Shown one piece after another: positions 18,131 through 26,616 of a stretch of 64,000 bases of DNA (positions are counted from its first letter, which is position 1; every line of letters starts with the position of its first letter). Made by a program: the position numbers and the translations under genes. The stretch lies in assembly GCA_009777715.1 (NCBI GenBank), contig WRLH01000001.1, positions 62,001 through 126,000 of the forward strand, written 5' to 3'. Source of the DNA: Lachnospiraceae bacterium. Lineage in GTDB: Bacteria; Bacillota; Clostridia; Lachnospirales; Lachnospiraceae. Below the pieces are notes generated by a model, which saw nothing but the letters and a program-made list of their open reading frames with translations, made no database searches and was not told where the DNA came from.

Positions 18131-19273
18131 TTGGCAAAAAGAAAAGAAGAAAAATTCTTCGATTACAGCCTTTTATTCATCGTCCTTTTCCTCACCTGCT
18201 TTGGCCTGGTGATGATTTATTCCGTGAGTTCCTATGAGGGTTCAATGCGGTACGGTGATGCGGCTTACTACCTTAAAAGCCAGCTTTTTGCCACCATCTT
18301 AGGCTTGGCTTTGATGATAGTTGTCGCCAATATTCCTTATCATTTCTGGCAGAAATTCGCTACTTTAGCCTTTATTGTCTCCCATATCATGATTTTACTT
18401 GTCTTAACGCCGATTGGGATTGAACGGAATAATGCCCGCCGCTGGATTGATGTTTTCGGGATCTCGCTCCAGCCGGCCGAAGTAGCAAAATTAGGGATGA
18501 TTCTTTTCCTTGCCAGCTTGATTTGTCAAATGGGGCCAAAGAAAATCCGGACAACCAGAGGTTTTTTGACCGTCCTGTTAATGCCTGTCCCAATATGTAT
18601 AATGGTTTGGCAGATTACGACCAATCTTAGCTCGGCGATTATTATCTTTGGAATCGCCCTGTTGATGTTGTTCGTTGCCAGCCCCGATTATAAACGCTTT
18701 ATCATTATCGGCTCGGCTGGCGCGGCCTTAGTTGCAATTATTATTTTTACAATCATAAATATCTCAACTTCCGAAAATATGGGTTTCCGCAGTGAACGTG
18801 TTTTAGCTTGGCTTGATCCGGAAGCTTTTGCAATGGACACAGGCTTTCAGACCCTGCAAGCCCTTTACGCGATTGGCTCGGGCGGGATTCTGGGTAAAGG
18901 GATTGGCCAAAGTATGCAAAAACTAGGCTTCCTGCCCGAAGCACAAAATGACATGATTTTTTCAATTATTTGTGAAGAGCTTGGCTTGTTCGGCGCAATT
19001 GCCATTATTTTGATGTTCCTGCTCCTAATCTGGCGTTTAATGGTGGTTGCAAATAATGCCAATGACCTTTTTGGCGGCCTTTTAGTGGTCGGGATAATGG
19101 GGCATATCGCAATCCAAGTTATTTTGAACATTGCCGTTGTGACAAATACGATTCCCAATACTGGCATTTCCCTGCCCTTTATCAGTTACGGCGGCTCATC
19201 GGCGATGTTTTTGTTAATCGAAATCGGGCTGGTCCTAAGCGTTGCGCGGGGGATTAAGCTTAAAGATGTTTAG
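18131..19273 (+). CDS. ftsW: SEDS peptidoglycan polymerase FtsW/SpoVE
   Basis: Ten-helix SEDS glycosyltransferase that polymerises lipid II at the septum or in the spore cortex together with a class B PBP. Signatures: GLVMIYSVSSYEG in the first helices, NARRWIDVFGISLQPAEVAKLG (catalytic-loop region), the large extracellular loop with GFQTLQALYAIGSGG, and the C-terminal NTGISLPFISYGGSS motif. A TTG start at 18131 follows a good AAAGGAG site. Its two neighbouring PBPs are the likely partners. Whether the product serves division (FtsW) or sporulation (SpoVE) cannot be told from sequence. Confidence 0.93.
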   Translation: MAKRKEEKFFDYSLLFIVLFLTCFGLVMIYSVSSYEGSMRYGDAAYYLKSQLFATILGLALMIVVANIPYHFWQKFATLAFIVSHIMILLVLTPIGIERNNARRWIDVFGISLQPAEVAKLGMILFLASLICQMGPKKIRTTRGFLTVLLMPVPICIMVWQITTNLSSAIIIFGIALLMLFVASPDYKRFIIIGSAGAALVAIIIFTIINISTSENMGFRSERVLAWLDPEAFAMDTGFQTLQALYAIGSGGILGKGIGQSMQKLGFLPEAQNDMIFSIICEELGLFGAIAIILMFLLLIWRLMVVANNANDLFGGLLVVGIMGHIAIQVILNIAVVTNTIPNTGISLPFISYGGSSAMFLLIEIGLVLSVARGIKLKDV

Positions 19274-19404
19274 CGGATTTTAGAAAAAGGACATTTTTGC
19301 TTTTTTTAATGGATAAACCAGATCGGACAAGATACAAAACATAAAATCTCCCCATATAGATAGAATAGGTCTTTCTTTTAAACTAACGAAAAGGCGGTGA
19401 AAAA

Positions 19405-20664
19405 TTGGACTCTATTCATGTCAGAGGAGGTAATCCTCTATTTGGCGAGACGAAAATCCAAGGTTCCAAAAATGCCGTACTACCGATAATGGCAGCGGCC
19501 TTACTTGTCGAAGGTGTTAGTGTCATTGAAAACTGCCCCAAAATCGCCGATGTTGACCATATGCAGAAGCTGCTCGCCGGAATCGGATGCGTAATCCATT
19601 GGCGAAACCGTTCTTTATATATCAACGCGGAAAATGCCAATGACAATAAGATGAACAGCGAATCAGTCGGAAAAATGCGTTCATCAATCATGCTCCTTGG
19701 CGCAATGCTTGGGCGTTTTGGGAAAGCAGTAATGAACTACCCTGGGGGCTGCGTGATTGGGGCGCGGCCAATCGATATACACCTTAATGCCCTGGGAAAA
19801 ATGGGCGTAACGGTCAAAAAAGAAAAAAATTACTTTACCGCAACAAGCGAGAAATTAACCGGAACGGTTATTGAGTTGCCAAGCCCAAGTGTTGGGGCTT
19901 CAGAAAATGTCATCCTTGCGGCTATTAATGCAGAGGGGATCACAACCTTAAGGAATGCCGCGCCGGAACCGGAAATTGTTGCCCTTTGTGATTTCCTTAA
20001 AAAAGCCGGAGCAAAAATTGATATCAAAACAGAAGAAGGCAAAGTAATCATTGTCATCCAAGGCGGTGTCCGCCTTAATCCGGTTTCATTCCGGATTCCG
20101 GCTGACCGGATTGTCGCCGGGACCTATATGTTAGGGGTCTTAGGGGCCGGTGGACACGTTTTCCTTAAAGATGCCCCGGCCAGCCATATGCGGGCGATTA
20201 TCGAGCTGGCAAGGGAAATGAACGCTGATGTTAATGTGACGGACAAAGGGATAGCTGTCCTTGCCGACTGCATTACAAAGCCGCTTAAGTACCTTGAAAC
20301 GGATATTTATCCACTTTTTCCCACCGATTTGCAATCCCAGCTCTTGTCGATTCTGACGATTGCGGACGGGGAAAGCGTGATCTGTGAAAAGATTTTTGAA
20401 GACCGTTTAAAGGTCGTCCCGCAGCTTCGGAAAATGGGCGCGGATATTTCGATCAGCGGAAACATTGCCACAATCAGGGGCGTAAGCCGCTTAAAAGGGA
20501 CAAAAGTAAAAGCGAAAGAGCTTAGAGGGGGAGCGGCCCTAGTGATTGCCGGAATAATTGCCGAGGGAAATACCATCATCAGCAAGCGGCAATTCATTGA
20601 ACGAGGATATGAAGACATCGCAAGGGACTTTCGTGATTTGGGGGTTATTATCAATAATGTATGA
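19405..20664 (+). CDS. murA: UDP-N-acetylglucosamine 1-carboxyvinyltransferase
   Basis: Catalyses the first committed step of peptidoglycan synthesis, transfer of enolpyruvate to UDP-GlcNAc; target of fosfomycin. Visible: the N-terminal IQGSKNAVLPIMAAALL (Lys22/Asn23 region), the active-site Cys in the loop YPGGCVIGARPIDIH (about residue 115), and the C-terminal RGYEDIARDFRDLG. A TTG start at 19405 follows AAGGCGGTG. Because Cys is present, intrinsic fosfomycin resistance by Cys-to-Asp change is not expected. The gene lies where murG is usually found; murG itself is absent from the cluster. The stop codon falls inside a structured repeat. Confidence 0.97.
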   Translation: MDSIHVRGGNPLFGETKIQGSKNAVLPIMAAALLVEGVSVIENCPKIADVDHMQKLLAGIGCVIHWRNRSLYINAENANDNKMNSESVGKMRSSIMLLGAMLGRFGKAVMNYPGGCVIGARPIDIHLNALGKMGVTVKKEKNYFTATSEKLTGTVIELPSPSVGASENVILAAINAEGITTLRNAAPEPEIVALCDFLKKAGAKIDIKTEEGKVIIVIQGGVRLNPVSFRIPADRIVAGTYMLGVLGAGGHVFLKDAPASHMRAIIELAREMNADVNVTDKGIAVLADCITKPLKYLETDIYPLFPTDLQSQLLSILTIADGESVICEKIFEDRLKVVPQLRKMGADISISGNIATIRGVSRLKGTKVKAKELRGGAALVIAGIIAEGNTIISKRQFIERGYEDIARDFRDLGVIINNV

Positions 20665-20815
20665 TACCAGGGTCTAAAGGTCATGGTTTTCATGCTTGCA
20701 TGAAAAAACATGACTTTGAGACCCGCAAAGTATGAGAAAGAAGCCCGATAGGGCGGATTTCGAATACTTTAGGATTGCGGGAGCATGAAATGCGGAGCAA
20801 TCCGTGGTATCATAG
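20661..20815. repeat. MITE-like structured element between murA and ftsQ
   Basis: A 155-bp element bounded by ATGATACCA and its near-exact inverted copy ending GGTATCAT at 20815. Inside are a long hairpin around TTCATGC-TT-GCATGAA, a stem AAAGTAT/ATACTTT that encloses GCCC-GATA-GGGC, and GGATTGC/GCAATCC. The left end overlaps the murA stop codon. A second, partial copy of its left part follows immediately. Confidence 0.65.
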
Positions 20816-20821
20816 GAAGAA

Positions 20822-20895
20822 ATGATACCAGGTTCTAAAGGTCATGGTTTTCATGCTTGCATGAAAAAGCATGACTTTGAGACCAGAAAGAAGCC
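20822..20895. repeat. Partial second copy of the murA-ftsQ element
   Basis: Repeats 20661-20745 at an offset of 161 bp, with a G-to-T change near the start, one change in the loop and a 12-bp deletion just before AGAAAGAAGCC. It carries the long TTCATGC/GCATGAA hairpin directly upstream of ftsQ, where it could influence ftsQ translation. An ORF start inside it (20871) is not the real ftsQ start. Confidence 0.75.
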
Positions 20896-20897
20896 AC

Positions 20898-21653
20898 ATG
20901 AAAAACCAAGAAACCTTAAGGGAATTTCTGCGCCAGCGGCGAAGCTTGATCATCATCATGCTTTCGCTTCTGGTGCTTGGTTTTTTACTGTGGACAGGCT
21001 ACGAATATATCATCGACAATTATACGGTAACGAGGATTCATATTGACGGAAGCACCCAGTATACGAACCAAGAAATCATCGATTTGGTCATGCAAGGGCC
21101 ATATGGCAATAATTCCTTGGTTTTATCGCAAAGATACAAAGATAAAAGCATTGACGGGATTCCCTTTATTGAAAAAATTGACGTTACAATCATTGAACGC
21201 GACACAATTCGGATTAATGTTTATGAAAAAGCGGTGGCAGGGTTTGTTGAGTTCCTTGACAAATATCTTTATTTTGACCGCGATGGAATCATCGTTGAGA
21301 CGTCAAATTTGAGAAATCCCGGGATTCCGGAAGTCATCGGGCTAAAATTTGATTACGCGATAATGCACGAAAGGCTTCCGGTCAGGGACATGGCGATTTT
21401 TTCCGAGATTCTTAATATAAGGCGTTTGCTTGAGCAATACAATGTTCCGGCGGACCGGATTTCATTCAGCGACAGGAATGAAGTCACCCTTCATTTTGGG
21501 TCAATCAGGGTCTCTTTAGGCAGCGAAGGGTTTATTGACGAAAAAATAATGGCATTAGAGGGAATCTTGCCGAATTTGGCTGGCGCAAGCGGAGTTTTAC
21601 GCATGGAAAACTATGATGAATATTCGCTGGAAACGATTTTTGAGTCAGATTAA
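20898..21653 (+). CDS. ftsQ: Cell division protein FtsQ/DivIB
   Basis: Bitopic division protein with a short basic cytoplasmic tail (LREFLRQRR), a membrane helix (LIIIMLSLLVLGFLLWTGYEYI, about residues 17-38) and an extracellular FtsQ-type POTRA domain starting NYTVTRIHIDGSTQYTNQEI, followed by the FtsQ beta domain. 251 residues from the ATG at 20898. It binds FtsL and FtsB/DivIC and regulates septal PBP activity. The ribosome site (GAAAGAAG) is poor and the leader carries a copy of a hairpin repeat. It lies between murA and ftsZ. Confidence 0.9.
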   Translation: MKNQETLREFLRQRRSLIIIMLSLLVLGFLLWTGYEYIIDNYTVTRIHIDGSTQYTNQEIIDLVMQGPYGNNSLVLSQRYKDKSIDGIPFIEKIDVTIIERDTIRINVYEKAVAGFVEFLDKYLYFDRDGIIVETSNLRNPGIPEVIGLKFDYAIMHERLPVRDMAIFSEILNIRRLLEQYNVPADRISFSDRNEVTLHFGSIRVSLGSEGFIDEKIMALEGILPNLAGASGVLRMENYDEYSLETIFESD

Positions 21654-21685
21654 GAAAAAAACTTTAAATTTTGTAAATTTTAGTG

Positions 21686-21714
21686 TTGCTAAATTCTTAA
21701 TTTGATTATATGAT
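21686..21714 (+). promoter_or_regulatory. Promoter of ftsZ
   Basis: TTGCTA (21686-21691), 17-bp spacer, TATGAT (21709-21714), 64 bp upstream of the ftsZ start and downstream of the ftsQ stop. A separate ftsZ promoter is consistent with the need for high FtsZ levels. Confidence 0.65.
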
Positions 21715-21777
21715 GTAATATAGGATATTAGGTTACAGTTTTAGCCTATTCATGAAAATTTAAAGGAGGGTATCCTT

Positions 21778-22974
21778 TTGCTCGAAATAAAAACAAACGA
21801 TATAGAGGCAGCGGCGAAGATAATCGTTATCGGCATTGGTGGCGCAGGCAATAATGCCGTAAATAGGATGGTTGATGAAAATATCAGCGGAGTGGAGTTC
21901 GTTGGGATTAACTCGGACAGGCAGGCCCTGCAACTATGTAAAGCGCCAAAACTGCTACAGATTGGCGAGAAACTGACCAAGGGGCTTGGCTGCGGGGGCA
22001 AACCCGAAATCGGCGAAAAAGCCGCCGAAGAGAGCCTTGATGAAGTAGCGCAGACGATTAGCGGCGCGGACATGGTTTTTATCACCTGTGGAATGGGCGG
22101 CGGAACCGGAACAGGCGCAGCCCCGGTCGTAGCCAAAATCGCAAAAGACATGGGCGTTTTAACCGTGGGAGTCGTGACAAAACCGTTCCGTTTTGAAGCC
22201 CGTGCCAGAATGGTTAATGCCTTAACCGGAATCGACCGGATTAAAGAACACGTTGATACTTTAATAGTCATCCCGAATGACAAGCTGATGGAAATCGTTG
22301 ACCGCCGGACAACCATGCCGGATGCACTCAAGAAAGCAGACGAAGTCCTTCAGCAGTCAGTCCAAGGTATTACCGACCTTATTAACGTCCCGGGCTTAAT
22401 CAATCTTGACTTTGCCGATGTCCAGACGGTCATGAAAGACAAGGGCATTGCCCATATCGGCATTGGGACAAGCAAGGGCGATGACAAAGCCAGCGAAGCG
22501 GTCAAGATTGCGGTTGAAAGCCCGCTTCTTGAAACCACTATCTCCGGTGCAACCAACGTCCTGATTAATATTTCCGGCGACATTACCTTGGCGGAGGTAT
22601 ATGATGCCGCCGATTATGTCAAAGAATTGGCTGGCGATGACGTAAATGTCATTTTTGGAGCTACATATAATGCCGAGATGGCCGATATTTGCAAGATTTC
22701 CGTCATTGCAACCGGATTAGAGGACAAACACGCCCCAATGCGTCCGGCAGGGACTGGTGTTTACAAGCCGGGCAGTACAGTAGCCCGCTCGATTATACCA
22801 AGCTCAGTTAAGCCAAGTGCTGTCCCCGGCGCGGCGGCTGTGCCACGCCCCCCGCTTACTCCCGGGCGTTCCCTGTCAGGAATCAACCGCCCCGGTGACA
22901 TCAAAAGCAATGTTGAAGAAAAGTCACTTAAGATCCCCGACTTTTTACAAAAGAACAATAAGGATGGGAAGTAG
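21778..22974 (+). CDS. ftsZ: Cell division protein FtsZ
   Basis: Tubulin-like GTPase that forms the Z ring. The tubulin signature [10 protein letters not shown] (about residue 105), the N-terminal [13 protein letters not shown], and the T7-loop segment [13 protein letters not shown] are all present. After a Pro/Ser linker the C-terminal peptide [13 protein letters not shown], the docking site for membrane tethers such as SepF, is clear. TTG start at 21778 with a strong AAAGGAGGG site. No ftsA is nearby, so SepF is the likely tether as in many Clostridia. 398 residues. Followed by a strong bidirectional terminator. Confidence 0.98.
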   Translation: MLEIKTNDIEAAAKIIVIGIGGAGNNAVNRMVDENISGVEFVGINSDRQALQLCKAPKLLQIGEKLTKGLGCGGKPEIGEKAAEESLDEVAQTISGADMVFITCGMGGGTGTGAAPVVAKIAKDMGVLTVGVVTKPFRFEARARMVNALTGIDRIKEHVDTLIVIPNDKLMEIVDRRTTMPDALKKADEVLQQSVQGITDLINVPGLINLDFADVQTVMKDKGIAHIGIGTSKGDDKASEAVKIAVESPLLETTISGATNVLINISGDITLAEVYDAADYVKELAGDDVNVIFGATYNAEMADICKISVIATGLEDKHAPMRPAGTGVYKPGSTVARSIIPSSVKPSAVPGAAAVPRPPLTPGRSLSGINRPGDIKSNVEEKSLKIPDFLQKNNKDGK

Positions 22975-22992
22975 GAATATAATATAGTGTGC

Positions 22993-23068
22993 AAAAGGGC
23001 TGCAAAAACGGCAGCCCTAAAATGTTTGCCGCTATAGTCCAAAAAGGCTGCCGTTTGCAGCCCTTTTT
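22993..23068. terminator. Bidirectional terminator between ftsZ and the Spo0A-C-like gene
   Basis: GGGCTGC...GGCAGCC (22997-23016) is complementary to GGCTGCCGTTTGCAGCCC (23045-23062), flanked by A and T runs. A smaller internal GGGCTGC/GCAGCCC hairpin overlaps. Placed between convergent genes, it should stop transcription from both sides. Confidence 0.9.
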
Positions 23069-23081
23069 TGCCGGAAAAATC

Positions 23082-23507
23082 TTAAGTTCTGGTTATTCTG
23101 TTTATTTTATCTACATAATAATGGATAAATTCCGCAGACGTAGGTAATCCCTTTTTCGAACTGATGTTAGCAGTATAATGCTTTTCCCAATTTTCTATAG
23201 CGGTATTGTACCAAGCGTTTTTGATGGCCGTCTGCATGACCTTGGCAATAGTTCCATACTGAAGATGGCGTTTATTTGCAACTTCATTAATTGCCGCTTC
23301 TTCTAAGCTGGGGTCAGCTATTTTAAGATAAATAGCTTCATAAAGATAAACCCGGCCTTTATTTTTGGCCGAAATGCCAACCAAATCCAATTCATGGTTG
23401 ATTTGATTGCTAATTAGGAGATTTTGCTCGGACTCCCGATTATGTACTGAATTTTCCACATCAACTATCTGTTTTTCGTCATTTATCGTTGGATTAGCCT
23501 TAGTCAT
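23082..23507 (-). CDS. Stand-alone Spo0A C-terminal-type DNA-binding protein
   Basis: Residues about 50-141 align with the Spo0A effector domain: the helix pair VANKRHLQYGTIAKVMQTAIKNAW corresponds to the Spo0A recognition-helix region ([22 protein letters not shown]), and GLPTSAEFIHYYVDKI matches its C-terminal KPTNSEFIAMVADK. There is no receiver domain; the first 45 residues are a polar tail. So it is a transcription factor with no phospho-acceptor. It is divergent from the RiPP genes, and its 5' side abuts an array of six 10-bp repeats, suggesting it regulates itself and the cluster; that is inference. The ribosome site is AAAGGGGG. Confidence 0.8.
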   Translation of the reverse strand: MTKANPTINDEKQIVDVENSVHNRESEQNLLISNQINHELDLVGISAKNKGRVYLYEAIYLKIADPSLEEAAINEVANKRHLQYGTIAKVMQTAIKNAWYNTAIENWEKHYTANISSKKGLPTSAEFIHYYVDKINRITRT

Positions 23508-23525
23508 TCAGCTACCCCCTTTCGT

Positions 23526-23585
23526 AGTTAATCCAAATTAATACCAATTAATACCATTTAATACCAATTAAGACAATTTAAGACG
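23526..23585. promoter_or_regulatory. Six 10-bp phased direct repeats, putative operator array
   Basis: Six consecutive 10-mers resembling AATTAATACC: AGTTAATCCA, AATTAATACC, AATTAATACC, ATTTAATACC, AATTAAGACA, ATTTAAGACG. Exact helical-turn spacing puts all sites on one DNA face. A shorter related stretch (GACACTTAAGGCGACTTAAA) lies near 23711-23730. The array is between the Spo0A-C-like gene and the radical SAM operon. It lacks the TGTCGAA box of Spo0A itself. Confidence 0.65.
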
Positions 23586-23617
23586 ATTAAATGATATATT
23601 ATTTGGACACGTTGTTG

Positions 23618-23623
23618 TATAAT
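23618..23623 (+). promoter_or_regulatory. Candidate -10 of the RiPP operon
   Basis: A TATAAT hexamer at 23618-23623 has no good -35 at 16-18 bp upstream (TATATT at 23595-23600). The phased repeats end about 10 bp before that place, as expected for a promoter that needs an activator bound next to a weak -35. Confidence 0.4.
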
Positions 23624-23763
23624 GCTACTATACTTAAATTAACACAGAAAAAAAGATATGGCAAGAGGAAATTAGTAAATTTTGGGTAAAATTAAAAAAT
23701 AAATTTAAAAGACACTTAAGGCGACTTAAATAAAAAGTGGCAACTAGAAATGGAGATATAGAT

Positions 23764-24786
23764 ATGGCAGGTATTCCTTTGTCAAATACTGTTATAAATG
23801 CCGCATTTGATATTACATATGATTGTAACCTGCGATGTATACATTGCTTTAATTCAAGTGGCGAACAAGAATATGATAAGCCGATGTTAAGCGATGATGA
23901 AATATTCCGGATTTCAAGTGAAATAGCGGAAATAAAATCATTGCAGCAAATATGCTTTTGCGGCGGAGAACCATTACTAAAAAAAGATGTGTTATTTAAA
24001 AGTGCGGATTACTTACATCGGCAGACCAACAGTATGATGGTGAATTTTGTGACAAACGCATTTTTAATGGATGATAATATAATCGCAGACATAAAAAAGT
24101 CAAGGATTTATATGGTTCAAGTGAGCCTGGATGGTTATTCTGAGAATGTGCATAATTGGATAAGAAATCACCCGCAATCTTATGAGCGTGCGATATCTGC
24201 CATAAAGCTATTAATAGGGAATGATATAAAAGTTAGCGTAGCAACTTTGCCGACAAAAAGAAACTTTCAAGAACTATCAGAATTAATTGGGCTTCTAGAT
24301 GATTTGGGTGTTAGCGATTTTAGGATGCAGCCCCTAATGATTTTGGGCAGGGCAAAATCAAATTTAGATGAATATGAATTAAGTAATGCTGAATACCGAA
24401 CGCTGGCAAGGAAATTGCTGAAACTAAGAAACGAACGGCTATTTAGTAATAAAATGAAAATAGAATGGGGAGACCCTATCCAGCATTTAGGAAATTTTTG
24501 CGGCAATAACTTGGTCTTTTTATATATTAATGCGTATGGTGAGATAATGTTGTCGCCATATTTGCCAATTGTTGTTGGGGATTTAAGAAAACATAGTTTA
24601 AGGGATTATTTTGCTTCCGGGTTAAAGGATATATGGAAAGAGCAATTTTTTATTGATATTGCAAAGCAAATTATGTCTTGTGGCAGCATGGATTTGAGCG
24701 AAAGAGGAATTGCGCCAGAAATATTTACTAGCAGCCGTTACATTTACGACATATGCGAAAGCGAAAGCATAGGAAGCGGGAGGTAA
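23764..24786 (+). CDS. Radical SAM enzyme, RiPP maturase (twitch/degenerate SPASM type)
   Basis: Radical SAM fold with the cluster motif C21-x3-C25-x2-C28 (YDCNLRCIHC) and a normal GGEP motif (FCGGEPLL). The C-terminal part has SPASM-like surroundings (an INAYGEIMLSP segment, then VGDLRKHSLRDYF...IW) but most auxiliary-cluster cysteines are missing; only isolated Cys remain, so a reduced (twitch) or absent auxiliary cluster is likely. The chosen ATG at 23764 follows GGAGA; the in-frame GTG at 23737 has no ribosome site. First gene of the operon and probably acts on the 78-residue precursor. The reaction (epimerisation, crosslink or thioether) cannot be told. Confidence 0.85.
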   Translation: MAGIPLSNTVINAAFDITYDCNLRCIHCFNSSGEQEYDKPMLSDDEIFRISSEIAEIKSLQQICFCGGEPLLKKDVLFKSADYLHRQTNSMMVNFVTNAFLMDDNIIADIKKSRIYMVQVSLDGYSENVHNWIRNHPQSYERAISAIKLLIGNDIKVSVATLPTKRNFQELSELIGLLDDLGVSDFRMQPLMILGRAKSNLDEYELSNAEYRTLARKLLKLRNERLFSNKMKIEWGDPIQHLGNFCGNNLVFLYINAYGEIMLSPYLPIVVGDLRKHSLRDYFASGLKDIWKEQFFIDIAKQIMSCGSMDLSERGIAPEIFTSSRYIYDICESESIGSGR

Positions 24787-24792
24787 GCAAAA

Positions 24793-25263
24793 ATGAATTT
24801 TAATATTATCTGTGACAATGATGCCGAAGAAATTGCACTTTGGTTTGATGAAAAACTATTAGACAATGATTTTATTTATATAGACCCATATATACACGGT
24901 CATTATTACAAAGACATATTATTTTTACGTGATTCCATCTTTAACTTAAGGCTGTGGGGGACGTATTCAAAAAATGAGCATGGAATAAACGCTTTATTCT
25001 TATTAAATATGCCGGAAGCGCATAATACAAATTTTCGCTTTGCTAATGCAATTACATATGATTCACCGACAAGCGATTTATTTTTATATACTGTTGAAAA
25101 ATTAAAAGAAGAATATGATGAGGAAATAGCGAAGATAAAGTTTAGATACCTATTTCAAAAGACCACTGTTGATAAAAGCCTTGCCAGCCTGCCAGATTTG
25201 CAAAAAGAAATCGAATATGATACTGGCAATGGCATTAAGAAAATTTACTCATATTTTTTATAG
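24793..25263 (+). CDS. Small protein of the RiPP cluster, possible GNAT-like fold
   Basis: 156 residues, not recognised by family. It starts 6 bp after the first radical SAM gene and ends 9 bp before the second, so it belongs to the same operon. Its layout (acidic N-terminal helix, FIYIDPYIHGHYY, then an internal beta-rich part, LFLYTVEKLKEEYDEEIAKIKFRYLF, and a closing hydrophobic strand KKIYSYFL) parallels the C-terminal half of the RRE fusion protein at 26616-27455 (CYISPYLNKDF ... NIFNKAIERIYIWCMERIG ... NYDVLLHTK). I infer a distant GNAT-like relationship; no acetyl-CoA motif is evident. AT-rich like its neighbours. Confidence 0.5.
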   Translation: MNFNIICDNDAEEIALWFDEKLLDNDFIYIDPYIHGHYYKDILFLRDSIFNLRLWGTYSKNEHGINALFLLNMPEAHNTNFRFANAITYDSPTSDLFLYTVEKLKEEYDEEIAKIKFRYLFQKTTVDKSLASLPDLQKEIEYDTGNGIKKIYSYFL

Positions 25264-25272
25264 GTAATTGGC

Positions 25273-26616
25273 ATGAATAAACTAACTGCAATAAGATGGG
25301 ATATTGAACCTGCTTGTAATTTAAGCTGTAAGCATTGCTTGGTCTCAAAGGTAAAATATCCGGAAAAAATAAGCCTTCTAGAAAATAAATTAATTGCAAA
25401 AAAATTAATTGATTTTGGAGTTAAAAGAATGGTGTTTCAATCAAAAGAGCCATTGCTTTATCAAGGAATTTGCAATTTGATTGCATTTTGTTCCAATAGG
25501 GGCATAGTTACTGGCCTGGCGACAAACGGGACATTATTAAACGAAGACTTGATTAATGAATTAATTGATTCAAATTTATCTTTTTTGGCGATTAGCTTAG
25601 AGGGGATTACACCATACAGTAACGATTTAATCAGGGGGGAGGGAACATTTAATGTAATAATGAGAAATATCAAGCTGCTAGATGCGGCAATGCGGAAAAA
25701 GAATAAATACATTCAGCTAGCGTTAGAGATGTGTTTGCATAAAGGCAATATTAATGAAGTTAGTTCGATGATTGAATACTTTAGTAATTTGCCATTTTCG
25801 ATAATTAATATTGGCGATATTGCAATGATAGGGGAAGCTAAGAAAAATGATTATTTGGCAATAAGCAAATTAGAAACCGAAGAAGCATACGCGAAGCTTT
25901 TCTTTGATTTTAGCCGCCTTGGGAAAAAGCAGTTTGGAATTGCTCCTAAATCATCTATGCCATATGAGAATATTTATTATAATACAATCTATGGCTTGGA
26001 TATCCCATTCCATTTGCCATCTTGCTCGATAACTAAAGGTGTTTATTCTATTTCGGCAGATGGCCATATCGCGGGCTGCAATTTTATTAAAGATAATAAG
26101 CCGGATGTTTTGATTGATTTTGAAAGTGATTTTAAAAATATGGAATATGGCGGAGTTGAGAAAGTTATTAATAAAAATAATGAATTTTTCTCGGCGATGC
26201 TCAAACCTAATTATAAGGCTAATCCTGATTGCCAGACTTGTTTGCACAAAGAAAACTGCACATTTTGCCCAATGCCCAATGATGATTGCAAAGGCAGTGA
26301 TATTGAAAGATGTAATAGATATAAGGAAAAACTGCGCGAATTATTCTCACTAATGAAAAATAAAGGAATGCCATTTTCGATAGCAAGTGGGGTTTTTGCC
26401 GATTTTGATGAAAATGGGTGCAAAGCATATCGCGTATTTTTTGACTCTTCAGTTAAGGAGTTAGAGATTGCCAAAGCCCATGCCGCCCTCTTTATTGATA
26501 TTTACAAAGCGCATGATGACTTAAGATATAGTATGTTTTGTGAAAATGAATGGGCCGATGAGTTATTGCGCCTGTTATTAAGTGAGGGCTATCTAGAATT
26601 GAAAGGAGACCAGTAA
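25273..26616 (+). CDS. Radical SAM/SPASM RiPP maturase
   Basis: Radical SAM enzyme with C15-x3-C19-x2-C22 (EPACNLSCKHC). The usual GGEP motif, which contacts SAM, reads QSKEP, an unusual change. The C-terminal SPASM domain is complete in cysteines: PSC, then GHIAGC, then PDCQTCLHKENCTFC, DDC and ERC, enough for two auxiliary 4Fe-4S clusters. About 100 residues follow SPASM with no clear motif. It starts 9 bp after the previous gene, and its stop overlaps the next start (TAATG). By family, SPASM enzymes install thioether, C-C or other crosslinks in peptides; the precursor downstream has two Cys that could take part. Confidence 0.88.
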   Translation: MNKLTAIRWDIEPACNLSCKHCLVSKVKYPEKISLLENKLIAKKLIDFGVKRMVFQSKEPLLYQGICNLIAFCSNRGIVTGLATNGTLLNEDLINELIDSNLSFLAISLEGITPYSNDLIRGEGTFNVIMRNIKLLDAAMRKKNKYIQLALEMCLHKGNINEVSSMIEYFSNLPFSIINIGDIAMIGEAKKNDYLAISKLETEEAYAKLFFDFSRLGKKQFGIAPKSSMPYENIYYNTIYGLDIPFHLPSCSITKGVYSISADGHIAGCNFIKDNKPDVLIDFESDFKNMEYGGVEKVINKNNEFFSAMLKPNYKANPDCQTCLHKENCTFCPMPNDDCKGSDIERCNRYKEKLRELFSLMKNKGMPFSIASGVFADFDENGCKAYRVFFDSSVKELEIAKAHAALFIDIYKAHDDLRYSMFCENEWADELLRLLLSEGYLELKGDQ

